Below are positions 30,389 through 38,383 of a DNA stretch of 64,000 nt, in pieces. Positions within the stretch are counted from its first letter, which is position 1; every line of letters begins with the position of its first letter. The stretch is from Pleurocapsa sp. FMAR1 (GTDB lineage: Bacteria > Cyanobacteriota > Cyanobacteriia > Cyanobacteriales > Xenococcaceae): the NCBI RefSeq assembly GCF_963665995.1, contig NZ_OY762512.1:1426001-1490000 (forward strand), in the 5' to 3' direction. Position numbers and translations under genes: made by a program. The notes beneath the pieces were generated by a model. The model made no database searches. It was given only the letters and a program-made list of their open reading frames with translations, and was not told where the DNA came from.

Positions 30389-30537
30389 TTTTACTTCATA
30401 CACGGACTCTCTGTCCGTCGCCGTTCCCGAGGAGACGTCGGAACGCAGAGAGCGTTCACCTCGCCACAGGGCTATCGCCCAGATCGTCCGTCCTTCGGAC
30501 GACTTCGATGCTTCGCATCGTGTAGGGCGAAGCCCTG
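30389..30537 (+). repeat. Partial third copy of the hairpin-rich element
   Basis: This repeats the right end of copy A: the CTCTCTG...CAGAGAG hairpin (30407-30452) and the 71-bp module (30467-30537), again followed by GTCAAGCTACT (30538-30548). A 17-bp unrelated stretch (30372-30388) separates it from copy A. It lacks the pyrimidine-rich segment CACACTTCG between the two modules. Confidence 0.8.
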
Positions 30538-30590
30538 GTCAAGCTACTCTTCAATCTTCAAATATTTGGATGATAATTGCTTTAATACAC

Positions 30591-30727
30591 ACGGGCAATG
30601 TCAACCTGACAAAATGGTCGATGTACATCCCTGGTCGAGGGAAGTGGCTGTCATCTTCAAACTTGGGGTATTGACGGGCAATGTCAACCTGACAAAATGG
30701 TCGATGTACATCCCTGGTCGAGGGAAG
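30591..30727 (+). repeat. Imperfect tandem duplication in the transposase gene
   Basis: A 54-bp block beginning ACGGGCAATGTCAAC occurs at 30591-30644 and 30674-30727. The 83-bp offset is not a multiple of three, so it shifts the transposase frame (the GNVNLTKWSMYIPGRGK segment is encoded twice). Confidence 0.9.
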
Positions 30728-31162
30728 TTGGCTGGGGGTAGACAGAGACGTATTCAGCGTTGGCTAAACAATCCTCGAATCAATGTCCATCGAATCAGAA
30801 AGTCCTTGGTCAAAGCAGCACTTGATGATTGGTCAGAATCAAAAATATTTTTGGCATTAGACACTTCACTGTTCTGGGATGAGTATTGCCTTGTGCGGCT
30901 TTGGGTTATTCATCGAGGGAGAGCTTTACCGTTGGTGTGGAGAGTGATGAACCATGAAAGTGCTAGTATTTCAGTTACCGATTATCGAGAGATGATTAAG
31001 CAGGCACAAGTTAGGCTACGAGAATCAGTTAAGGTAATTTTACTCGCGGAGCGAGGATTTATACATACCGAATTGATGACCATGCTGACAACTCAACTAG
31101 GATGGCATTATCGTCTCCGAATTAAGAGTAATACCTGGATTTGGCGTGGAAGTTGGTGTCAA

Positions 31163-31791
31163 CAGAAGTTTGAAGACAGAAGTATGAAGGCGCGAAGTTT
31201 CAAGTTTGTTCGAGGGCTTGTACCTCATACGAAGTTTGAAGTTTGAAGTTTGAAGGAAGAAGGAAGAAGGAATTCGGAATTCGGGAAGGATTTTTTGTAG
31301 CTCATACCTCACACCTCATACTTCGCGCCTTCATACCTCATACACAGGGCTATCGCCCAGATCGTCCGTCCTTCGGACGACTTCGATGCTTCGCATCGTG
31401 TAGGGCGAAGCCCTGGTACCTCTACCAAACTAAGAGCGATCGTGAACGACGGGGCTTGCAACTATAGTGGAACAAAGGACTTGTCCGCATGTAGGAGGAA
31501 GTAGCTGTTTACGAAGTTTGAAGGAAGAAGTTTGAAGGAAGAAGGAAGAAAGATTTTTTGTACCTCATACGAAGGAAGAAGTAGCTGTTTTACTTCATAC
31601 TTCATACCTCATACTTCATACTTCATGCAGCTGTTTTACTTCATACACGGACTCTCTGTCCGTCGCCGTTCCCGAGGAGACGTCGGAACGCAGAGAGCGT
31701 TCACCTCACACTTCGCGCCACAGGGCTATCGCCCAGATCGTCCGTCCTTCGGACGACTTCGATGCTTCGCATCGTGTAGGGCGAAGCCCTG
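31163..31791 (+). repeat. Hairpin-rich 629-bp element, copy B (inserted in transposase)
   Basis: It begins right after GTCAA (31158-31162) and ends right before GTCAA (31792-31796). Module order is the same as in copy A: 71-bp modules at 31345-31415 and 31721-31791, and the CTCTCTG...CAGAGAG hairpin at 31652-31697. Differences from copy A are in the count of GAAGTTT/GAAGGAA units and a small TGTTTTACT gap. The near-identity means recent copying or gene conversion. Confidence 0.85.
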
Positions 31792-32375
31792 GTCAACCTA
31801 AAAACTTTCACTTTCATTTAGCAGAGGCAATTTGCTTACACAACGTACAGATTCACAAAGGTGAATTTTCTGGCAAAGTTCATGTGATTCTTGGTCGCAA
31901 CAACGTTAACGGCGAACTATGGGCAATTGTCAGTAATGAAAAAACTACTCTACAAACCTTTGCTGAATATGGATTACGTTTTGATATCGAAGCGAATTTT
32001 TTAGATGACCAATCTGGTGGTTGGAATGTTCAACGCTCGATGATTCGAGATGTATGCGCTTTGTCCCGTTTGTGGTTTATCTTATCTGTGGCTACTCTCT
32101 ACGTTAGTGCCCAAGGTGTTGAGGTAGTTCGTATTGGCAAACGAAGATGGGTTGATACTCATTGGTTTCGTGGTAATAGCTATTTTAGGATTGGTTGGGA
32201 TTGGGTCAAAGCTGCACTCATTAATGGTTGGAATTTACTTCATTGCGTGACTTTCTCTAGTAATCAAGATCCCTCACCTGCAATGGCATCACGATCGCAA
32301 TATCAAAAACGAGCAGATCAGTTGGAGTTCAAAGTTTTAACTTATTCCTACAATATTTCTTGAAAGTTTTGTCAG

Positions 32376-32860
32376 TCAATCAGCGTTGATGCAGTGAACT
32401 ATTTGTTTATCATCAGGCATAGTTTCGTATTGAGGAAAGCTATCAGTAATCTTCCACCATTTAGCTTTTGATCCTGTAAAAATATGAAACTCTTGATATT
32501 GGTCAAATTCTCCTTCACAGCCAGCAATGGGTAAACCCAGTAAATTGTCTCGCAAGGGATAAATCGTTGCCAAGCTTGAGCCACAGTTTTTGCAGAAGGT
32601 TTTTATTACGTTGGCAGTAGCTTGATATTGAGCCAAATATTCTTGTCCTTGGATTATTTTATAGCCATCTGCCTTGATTACCATACGGCTTCTAAATGCT
32701 GCACCATGCCATTTACGGCATTTTGACGAGCGACCCCGCGTCGGCGAAAGACGCAAGGGAACGCGCGAGATAGACAATGACAATGAACTAAGTTTCCCAT
32801 TGCGCCACAATACTCATAGCGAATTTTGCCACACAAACATTCTCCCTTCAAATTCGCCAT
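32376..32860 (-). pseudogene. GFA-family (formaldehyde-activating-enzyme-like) gene, interrupted
   Basis: Two pieces of a GFA/CENP-V domain protein. The N-terminal piece (32771-32860) reads GECLCGKIRYEY and ends VHCHCL. The C-terminal piece (32376-32723) resumes with KCRKWHGAAFRSR, has the zinc pair KTFCKNCGSSL, and continues to QIVHCINAD. Joining them gives CHCLKCRKWHG, the expected zinc motif. A 47-bp GC-rich insert (32724-32770) separates and frameshifts them. The IS4-type element supplies the last two codons and the stop; the ancestral end was probably HCIND. Family members bind zinc and act on S-hydroxymethyl-glutathione or related thiols, with substrate often unknown. Confidence 0.85.
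32724..32770 (-). repeat. GC-rich repeat module inserted in the GFA-like gene
   Basis: The 47 bp contain TTCCCTTGCGTCTTTCG and GACGCGGGGTC (leftward strand), the same module as near 24313 (rightward) and 16684 (leftward). It lies between the zinc-ligand codons of the gene and causes a +2 frameshift. No clean target duplication is visible; traces of TAGAC lie on both sides. Confidence 0.75.
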
Positions 32861-33036
32861 TTTTTCTCTATTAGCCTACAAAATGTTGATTTGAACTATA
32901 ACAATTATTATTAACTGCTGACTACCAAATCTAACTTCCATCTGCTGACCTGACTGATATAATAAAAAGTTCAGCAGGTGCAACAATCAAACCGCCACAG
33001 CAAAATATAATTGATATAGGAGAATTTAAGTAAGAA

Positions 33037-33495
33037 ATGGCAAAGCGTGTATCCGTAGTTTTAAATCAAAGCGTTAGCAAATTAGGCAATAATGGCGACT
33101 TAGTAGATGTCGCTCCTGGTTTCGCTAGGAACTATCTCATTCCTCAAGGTTTGGCTAGTTTGGCTACCAAAGGAATTGTTAAGCAAATTGAATTTAGAAG
33201 AGAAAAAGAAAGAAAACAGAAACTAGCAGAAAAACAAGCAGCAGAAAACAAAAAAGTTGCTTTTAAAACTATTGGTAAGTTGACTATTCGTAAACAAGTC
33301 GGAGAACAAAAGGCTATCTTTGGTAGTGTTACCAGTCAAGAGATAGCTGACGTTATCAAACAACAAGCTGGCATTGAGGTAGACCGCCGTGGTATTGAAG
33401 TTCCAGATATAAGTTCTACAGGCGATTATCAAGCAGAAGTTAAACTACATCCTGAAGTTAGTGCCACAGTAGATTTCCAAGTTATACCTTTGTAA
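33037..33495 (+). CDS. rplI: 50S ribosomal protein L9
   Basis: A 152-residue ribosomal protein binding 23S rRNA. The N-terminal RNA-binding domain has the L9 signature (GDLVDVAPGFARNYLIPQGLA). A long Lys/Glu-rich connecting helix follows, then the C-terminal domain (FGSVTSQEIAD). An AGGAG ribosome site lies about 12 bases upstream of the ATG. It is a single gene here; the dnaB neighbour seen in some cyanobacteria is not present. Confidence 0.96.
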   Translation: MAKRVSVVLNQSVSKLGNNGDLVDVAPGFARNYLIPQGLASLATKGIVKQIEFRREKERKQKLAEKQAAENKKVAFKTIGKLTIRKQVGEQKAIFGSVTSQEIADVIKQQAGIEVDRRGIEVPDISSTGDYQAEVKLHPEVSATVDFQVIPL

Positions 33496-33530
33496 AAAAT
33501 AAAAGATTTGGAAAAAGTAAAGTTGATCTA

Positions 33531-33574
33531 TGAGGAACTGTGGGCGTGATGCAATTACGCCCACAGTCCCTTCC
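33531..33574 (+). terminator. Hairpin downstream of rplI
   Basis: An 11-bp stem ACTGTGGGCGT (33537-33547) pairs with 33557-33567. Flanking TGAGGAA and TTCCTCA extend it after a small bulge. It lies 40 bp after the rplI stop. It lacks a T-run, so it may be a REP-like palindrome or a weak terminator. Confidence 0.5.
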
Positions 33575-33801
33575 TCATTTCCCAAATTGTTTTTTGTAGG
33601 CATGACAAATCAAAATTTGTTGGACGCTGACGTTAAATTAAGATCTAAAAGTTAGATTGACAGCTTATTTAAAGAAATATGTCAGCGATCTGACGATTTA
33701 CTTGATAAAAACTTTATCTTCTGAGATAATATATATCGGCAAGTAAATAGCACAGCTATTCAGCTGTATATTTCAACAGTCCGAAAGGAATCGGCTGAAG
33801 T

Positions 33802-33873
33802 GCGGGTGTAGCTCAGTGGTAGAGCGTCACCTTGCCAAGGTGAATGTCGCGCGTTCGAATCGCGTCACCCGCT
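33802..33873 (+). tRNA. tRNA-Gly (GCC)
   Basis: A complete cloverleaf: acceptor GCGGGTG pairs with CACCCGC (33866-33872), D-arm GCTC-AGTGGTA-GAGC, anticodon loop CTTGCCAAG (anticodon GCC), T-loop GTTCGAATC, discriminator T. The CCA is not encoded. Confidence 0.96.
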
Positions 33874-34055
33874 TTAAGTAAAACATCAAAAATCTAAGTT
33901 AAGTAAAGATAAGAAAGAGGCTGTTAAATCTTATGGCTTCATTAAAATTAGGTTGAAGAATGTTAAGACAATAGTGAAGGATAATATATTTATCTTTATA
34001 GATAGTTATCAAACTACATCAAATAATTAACTTTTCCTAACCTTAATCAATTCCA

Positions 34056-34466
34056 GTGCGCTCTCACAAAATACAGAAAATAGATTCAAGCAGCGAATAT
34101 CCTTGTCCTTGCAGGCGTAAAGGCAATCTCAAGCCGATCGTGTTGACTGAAGCTTTAGGCTGCGATCGCTGTCAACAAATTTTTGAGATCAAAAAAGATG
34201 GTCAGGTAATTGAGCAATTAGCCTCAATGTATCAAAAAAAATCTTGGCGGTGGACAGGACACCGTTGGAAAAGTGCCTATGATATCTGGACACAAAACTA
34301 TCTAACAAAAATACTCATATTAAGCATTTCAACCTTTGTAGCAGTTGTTGTTTTACCCATAATGTTGCGCTGGCTGAGTACCCAGAGTATCATTTCTTGG
34401 GCGGTATCATTTTTAATTTTAATTATACTGCTGCTAATGGCACTGTTTGTAGTCTATCGGCATTAA
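34056..34466 (+). CDS. Conserved cyanobacterial zinc-ribbon membrane protein, unknown function
   Basis: A 136-residue protein. The N-terminal half has CPC and, after about 18 residues, CDRC, a likely zinc ribbon. The C-terminal half has two transmembrane helices (LILSISTFVAVVVLPIML and AVSFLILIILLLMALFVV). I recall similar proteins in cyanobacteria but no assigned role. GTG start at 34056. proA starts 10 bp after its stop, so they are probably co-transcribed. Confidence 0.65.
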   Translation: MRSHKIQKIDSSSEYPCPCRRKGNLKPIVLTEALGCDRCQQIFEIKKDGQVIEQLASMYQKKSWRWTGHRWKSAYDIWTQNYLTKILILSISTFVAVVVLPIMLRWLSTQSIISWAVSFLILIILLLMALFVVYRH

Positions 34467-34476
34467 CAAAAAACCA

Positions 34477-35721
34477 ATGCAAAGTTCATCCAACCAACTG
34501 CTGACTATAGTTCGAGAATCTAACCGAGCCGCCGCTATATTGGCTCAAACATCGGCAGCTAAAAGAAGGCTGGGTGTGTCAGCATTGGCAGAGTTAATGG
34601 AAGACAGTTTCGATCAAATACTTGAAGCCAACACCTTAGACTTAGAAATGAGTCGAGAGATGGCGATCTCCGACCCAGTTGTTGATTGGCTAAAGTTGAC
34701 TCCAGAGAGATTGGAAATAACCGTTTCTATTTTGCAACAGCTATCAAAATCGGCAGATCCGACACGACGCTTAATTAATGCTCCCTATCAGCTAGAGCCA
34801 TCTCAAACTTATTGCCAGCTAATACCTTTGGGAACGATCGCTTTAGTACATGAAGCTTTTCCCGAACTTGCAGCGATCGCAGCAGGAATGTGCCTCAAAA
34901 CAGGAAACAGCTTGATAGTTAGAGGCTGTGGTGTTGCCAGCAACTCCAATCAGGTCATTGCAGCTGTTTTAAAAAAAGCTGTGGCTAATACAGACTTGCC
35001 TCCAAGCTCGATTGAAACTATCTCTCCAGATTCGGGGATCTCCGTTCAAGAATTAGTCACCCAAGATCGCCATCTTAATTTGGTAATCCCCTATGGTCGT
35101 CCTAGTTTGGTGCAGCAGGTGGCAGAAAAAGCAACGGCAACGGTACTAAAAACTACGATTGGCAATTGTTATTTATATTGGTCACTCAGCGGAAATTTAG
35201 AACTAACTCGTCAGGTAATTGCCGACAGTCACGATAGTGAACCAGATGCAGTTAATGCGATTGAAAAGGTATTGATCAATCAGAATATTAAACCTTCAGC
35301 ATTACAGTCCTTGTTTAGTAATCTTCAGCAACAAGGCTTTAAACTGCGAGGAGATGAGGTATTAGTAAATGAGTTTCCTGAATATCTAAAGTTAATGAAG
35401 TCTGAAGAATGGAGAAGACCTTATTTACGAAAAATAGTAGCATTTCGCCTTATAGATAACTTATCCAAAGCCGTATCTTGGATAAATCGTTACAGCAGTG
35501 GTCATGCTGATTGTATTGTGACAGAATCCTATCAAGAAAGTCGTCAATTTGTTCAAGGGATTGATAGTGCTTTAGTTTATATCAACACTTCACCTAGGTT
35601 TTCTCGTAATCCTGAAGGGGGAGAAGACGTATTTTTAGGAATGTCCAATCAAAAAGGATATCGCCAAGGTTTAATTAGTGTAGAGACATTTACAACCATC
35701 AAACAAATAGTTCAAGGGTAA
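34477..35721 (+). CDS. proA: Glutamate-5-semialdehyde dehydrogenase
   Basis: A 414-residue enzyme of proline synthesis that reduces gamma-glutamyl phosphate to glutamate 5-semialdehyde with NADPH. It has the ALDH-like fold. Conserved stretches are LIPLGTIALVHEAFPELAAI, NSLIVRGCGVASNSNQVI, and VIPYGRPSLV. The catalytic-region Cys lies in TIGNCYLYW, a slight variant of the usual IG-VC sequence. NPEGGEDVFLGMS near the end is close to the usual GLGAEVGISTQ region. It is somewhat divergent and resembles the second, cyanobacterial ProA-like group. A DUF427 gene follows 10 bp downstream. Confidence 0.85.
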   Translation: MQSSSNQLLTIVRESNRAAAILAQTSAAKRRLGVSALAELMEDSFDQILEANTLDLEMSREMAISDPVVDWLKLTPERLEITVSILQQLSKSADPTRRLINAPYQLEPSQTYCQLIPLGTIALVHEAFPELAAIAAGMCLKTGNSLIVRGCGVASNSNQVIAAVLKKAVANTDLPPSSIETISPDSGISVQELVTQDRHLNLVIPYGRPSLVQQVAEKATATVLKTTIGNCYLYWSLSGNLELTRQVIADSHDSEPDAVNAIEKVLINQNIKPSALQSLFSNLQQQGFKLRGDEVLVNEFPEYLKLMKSEEWRRPYLRKIVAFRLIDNLSKAVSWINRYSSGHADCIVTESYQESRQFVQGIDSALVYINTSPRFSRNPEGGEDVFLGMSNQKGYRQGLISVETFTTIKQIVQG

Positions 35722-35731
35722 TCAATTATCA

Positions 35732-36253
35732 ATGAATCATCTACAGCGTATTGAACCGAAGCCAGGACAAGAATCTGTCTGGGACTATCCTCGTCCGCCA
35801 CTTTTAGAGCGATGCCTTCGGCTAGCTTCGCAATCGCCAAAACAGGTCAGAATTATTTTTAATGACATTACTATTGCCGATAGCGGTAACACTTATCGTG
35901 TGTTAGAAACTAGTCATCCTCCTGTTTACTATATTCCTCCCGTAGACATCAAAACCGAATATCTTGAGCCAGCCAATTCTAGAAGCTCTTTTTGTGAATG
36001 GAAAGGATTAGCTAGCTATTATAATTTGACCGTAGGAGATAAGCAGGTACAAAATGCAGCTTGGTACTATAGTTCACCCACAGATTATTTTGCCCCAATT
36101 AAAGACTATTTAGCTTTTTATCCGAGTAAAATGGATGCCTGCTATGTCGATGATGAGCTAGTCAAAGCGCAAGCAGGAGATTTTTATGGTGGTTGGGTCA
36201 CTCAAGATATAGTTGGACCGTTTAAAGGAGAATTAGGAACATGGGGATGGTAA
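35732..36253 (+). CDS. DUF427 domain protein with repeat-derived insertion
   Basis: A 173-residue DUF427 protein, a beta-rich fold of unknown function. Family features: RIEPKPGQESVWDYPRPP, VLETSHPPVYYIPP, SSFCEWKGLASYY, FYPSKMDACYVDDE and GGWVTQDIVGPFKG. Between RPPLLE and KQVRIIFN it has about eight extra residues (RCLRLASQ), encoded by a known dispersed repeat (35809-35837) also found at 58885. The frame stays open, so the protein probably carries this loop. It follows proA by 10 bp. Confidence 0.85.
   Translation: MNHLQRIEPKPGQESVWDYPRPPLLERCLRLASQSPKQVRIIFNDITIADSGNTYRVLETSHPPVYYIPPVDIKTEYLEPANSRSSFCEWKGLASYYNLTVGDKQVQNAAWYYSSPTDYFAPIKDYLAFYPSKMDACYVDDELVKAQAGDFYGGWVTQDIVGPFKGELGTWGW
35809..35837 (+). 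repeat. Dispersed repeat inside the DUF427 gene
   Basis: The 29-bp imperfect palindrome contains GATGCCTTCGGCTAGCTTCG. The reverse complement of 58885-58909 matches it at 24 of 25 positions. Similar sequences are common dispersed repeats in cyanobacterial genomes. Confidence 0.75.
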
Positions 36254-36314
36254 ACAATTGACAATTAACAATTATCGGTTTAAGCATTTGGGATAAAAAG
36301 AGAGAACGGTAATT

Positions 36315-36605
36315 ATGAAAGCTTGGTTGATTGGTGTAGGGATTTTGTTTGTGTTGGCTGAATTTGGTATTTGGTTAAAGCAGTTTATGCTGCCTTTGCC
36401 TATTTATATTTTAGGTGGAGCTTTTTTGGCGATCGCATCTAACTATGAAAAAGGCATAATGGCAATGTTCCGTCAACAGTCGACAACTGACGATGCTTTA
36501 TATCAAACCGCAACTTTAATTAATCAGATTGGTGTTTTAGAAGAAGACAGAAACAAAACTTCAAGTTTGCCTAAAGTTCCTCAAGATCCACAGTCTGACC
36601 ACTGA
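36315..36605 (+). CDS. Small membrane protein, unknown
   Basis: A 96-residue protein with two hydrophobic N-terminal helices (WLIGVGILFVLAEFGIWL and LPIYILGGAFLAIASN) and a polar C-terminal tail. I recall similar short proteins in cyanobacteria, without a function. It follows the DUF427 gene by about 60 bp on the same strand and is convergent with the next gene. Confidence 0.6.
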   Translation: MKAWLIGVGILFVLAEFGIWLKQFMLPLPIYILGGAFLAIASNYEKGIMAMFRQQSTTDDALYQTATLINQIGVLEEDRNKTSSLPKVPQDPQSDH

Positions 36606-36651
36606 CCTTCATTACAGACAAACCTGCGAAAATTAATGGGAATGACTATAC

Positions 36652-37224
36652 TTATTTCATATTTCTTTTAATTCTCTCTAATTCTTCGTCCACTTCCCAT
36701 TTTTGAAATTCCGCCTCTAGGGGATCTGCACTACGGTTATATTGAGGGGCATTAGCACCGCGATCCCAGCCTACGGTATCACTAGAATAATTATTGGCAG
36801 TTGTAGAAGTTTTTGCCTGAGTTGACTGGGTTTTCATTTCCTGGCGTTTTTGCTTAACTTTTTTTAAAAGTTCCTGTGCTTGAACAATGCGCTGCTTTAC
36901 TCCTTCCATTTGTCCCCAAACCTGATTGCCTTGTCTGAGTAATTCAGCCTCTCTTTCTCTGGCAGCATCAGCTAGATCTTGTCTTTTAGCTGCCTCAGCC
37001 TTACCAATTCTTTTGTGCCAAGCTTGGATATTTTCGGCAGTTTCTAATATTTGGCTTTGCAGGCTTTTCTCTTCAAGCTGTAGCTTGGCAATCAATTTGG
37101 TAGTATCTTGCTCTTGTTCTCTTAATTGTTCTTCAATTGCCTGGAATTCTAAATGAGGATTGTTACGCAGAAATTCGTCAAGTCGCTCTTCTAAGAATTG
37201 ATTGATGTCGTCAAATAAACCCAT
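36652..37224 (-). CDS. TIGR04376-like coiled-coil protein
   Basis: A 190-residue protein starting MGLFDDINQFLEERLDEFL, with a long central coiled coil (residues 25-130, rich in E/Q/K/L) and a Gly/Asn linker before DPLEAEFQKWEVDEELERIKR. This matches what I recall as the cyanobacterial family TIGR04376, of unknown function. It is similar in build to PspA/Vipp1-type coiled coils but is not one. It lies 47 bp downstream of the Pro-rich membrane protein gene, on the same strand. Confidence 0.75.
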   Translation of the reverse strand: MGLFDDINQFLEERLDEFLRNNPHLEFQAIEEQLREQEQDTTKLIAKLQLEEKSLQSQILETAENIQAWHKRIGKAEAAKRQDLADAAREREAELLRQGNQVWGQMEGVKQRIVQAQELLKKVKQKRQEMKTQSTQAKTSTTANNYSSDTVGWDRGANAPQYNRSADPLEAEFQKWEVDEELERIKRNMK

Positions 37225-37271
37225 TTTGCTTTTATTTAGGTACTAAAAACGCCCATAGTTCAATTAATATC

Positions 37272-38255
37272 TTAGAACGTTTCTCCTACAGAGATAGAGC
37301 GAATTTGTCCTTGATAGCTAATATTAGCCGACTCTTTTCCCACCGATTCTAATATCCAACCATCATTATTGATCTTTTCACCTACCCAAACACGTTTAGT
37401 TTGACCATCAACTTTAACTAGTGCTGCGGATTGATTGGCTCCTAATTCCAAAATCCCAATCAGGGTATTTTTTATAACTGGTTGAGCAGCAATTTGTTCG
37501 TTGGTTTTCTCCTTCTCAGGTGGATTAGCTGATTCTGATTCAATCGGAGTTGCAGGAGGAAGTGGTGGCGGTGCGGGGATTTTTAGAGGCTCATTAGCAG
37601 CAGGTTCAGGAATCTGAGGTGTATTGTTACTGGGTGCGGTTAAAGGTAAATTAGATACTGGAGGAAGACTAGGAGTAGTAGGCGGGGTATATACAGGTAC
37701 GTAGACTAACTGCTCTTGCTTATCTGCTTCAGTTTTGCTGGTTTCTAGCTGACGATCTATCGCTTCGAGCGATCGCTCTGCATAATTGATAAATTCCTCG
37801 TCAGATTTAGATATAGTAAAATATTTGCCCCCTGTCCAGGTAGTCAAAAGCTGATTGACTTGATGCCCGAATAACCACCAGAGAACAAATAGACAATAGC
37901 TTATGGCAAGAGAAAACAAAATTTTACCGAGGTAATCATGATTCTTTGGCTGATGACCATCAGTAGAATTATCTAAACTAGAATATTTAACTATTTCTGC
38001 CAAATTTAAGCCAGAGAAATCAGTATCACCATCTGACCCATACCAGCTTGTATCGATGGTAGCAGCGACCATAGTCGCAGAACTTGAATCTTTCAGATTA
38101 GCCTGACTAAATAATGTTGATGTTTCTTTTGGCTGAGAAATTACAGCTTGATCGGCACTAGTTTGATTGTTCTCATTTTCTTGGCGAGATAAATTTAAGC
38201 TTTGAATAAATGAGAATTTTTGAATTACTTGTCTATGACTAGCATCCCTGAGCAT
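37272..38255 (-). CDS. Pro-rich single-pass membrane protein with PilP/GspC-like C-terminal domain
   Basis: A 327-residue protein. The N-terminal 120 residues are cytoplasmic and polar. One transmembrane helix (ILFSLAISYCLFVLWWLFG) follows, then a helical piece, a Pro-rich linker (PTTPSLPPVSNLPLT, PPPLPPATP), and a small beta domain (LIGILELGANQSAALVKVDG, RVWVGEKINNDGWILESV). The last domain resembles PilP/GspC homology domains, so a periplasmic adaptor role is possible. No pilus genes are adjacent. The family assignment is tentative. Confidence 0.55.
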   Translation of the reverse strand: MLRDASHRQVIQKFSFIQSLNLSRQENENNQTSADQAVISQPKETSTLFSQANLKDSSSATMVAATIDTSWYGSDGDTDFSGLNLAEIVKYSSLDNSTDGHQPKNHDYLGKILFSLAISYCLFVLWWLFGHQVNQLLTTWTGGKYFTISKSDEEFINYAERSLEAIDRQLETSKTEADKQEQLVYVPVYTPPTTPSLPPVSNLPLTAPSNNTPQIPEPAANEPLKIPAPPPLPPATPIESESANPPEKEKTNEQIAAQPVIKNTLIGILELGANQSAALVKVDGQTKRVWVGEKINNDGWILESVGKESANISYQGQIRSISVGETF

Positions 38256-38383
38256 GAAATGTCTTGCCAGCGTCTAAATTAACTCATTCAAGATAAACTG
38301 TTTATCTTGGATGAACCATAGTATTTACCCAGAGATTTACCAAGCCACATTCTAGTTCTTTAGTGTAAATACGCATCTTTAAG

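Larger units (their letters stand above)
29681..32363 (+). pseudogene. IS4-type transposase in three pieces
   Basis: Piece 1 (29681-29731) encodes MNQNSRLYNALNQWMSQ, starting at GTG. Piece 2 (30538-31162) resumes with ATLQSSNIWMIIALIHTG and runs to WRGSWCQ. Piece 3 (31792-32363) runs from PKNFHFHLAEA to the stop. Joining them at the shared GTCAA restores one frame, except for an imperfect tandem duplication in piece 2 (54-bp identical blocks, 83 bp apart) that shifts frame. DDE residues: first Asp in LALDTSLFWDEY. The usual second motif LADRGF reads LAERGF here, so the second catalytic Asp appears changed to Glu. The family closely resembles a transposase common in filamentous and colonial cyanobacteria. 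Confidence 0.85.
29553..32383 (+). mobile_element. IS4-type insertion sequence, disrupted
   Basis: Inverted repeats CTGGTTGACTGACAAAA (29553-29569) and its near-exact complement (32367-32383) match at 16 of 17 positions. They are flanked by a perfect 9-bp target duplication CGTTGATGC (29544-29552 and 32384-32392). Between them is an IS4-type DDE transposase broken by two copies of a 629-bp hairpin-rich element plus a partial third. Removing the insertions rebuilds a continuous transposase. The element landed at the last codons of the formaldehyde-activating-enzyme-like gene to its right, changing only its final residues. It is probably no longer able to move on its own. Confidence 0.88.

Noticed and set aside
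29819-31801. Several rightward ORFs of 74-90 residues with Ser/Tyr/Phe-rich repeats (such as CFTSYFIPHTSYF)
   Set aside because: They are translations of the short purine/pyrimidine repeats and hairpin modules. The same residues recur in each copy, and none has a ribosome site or family likeness.
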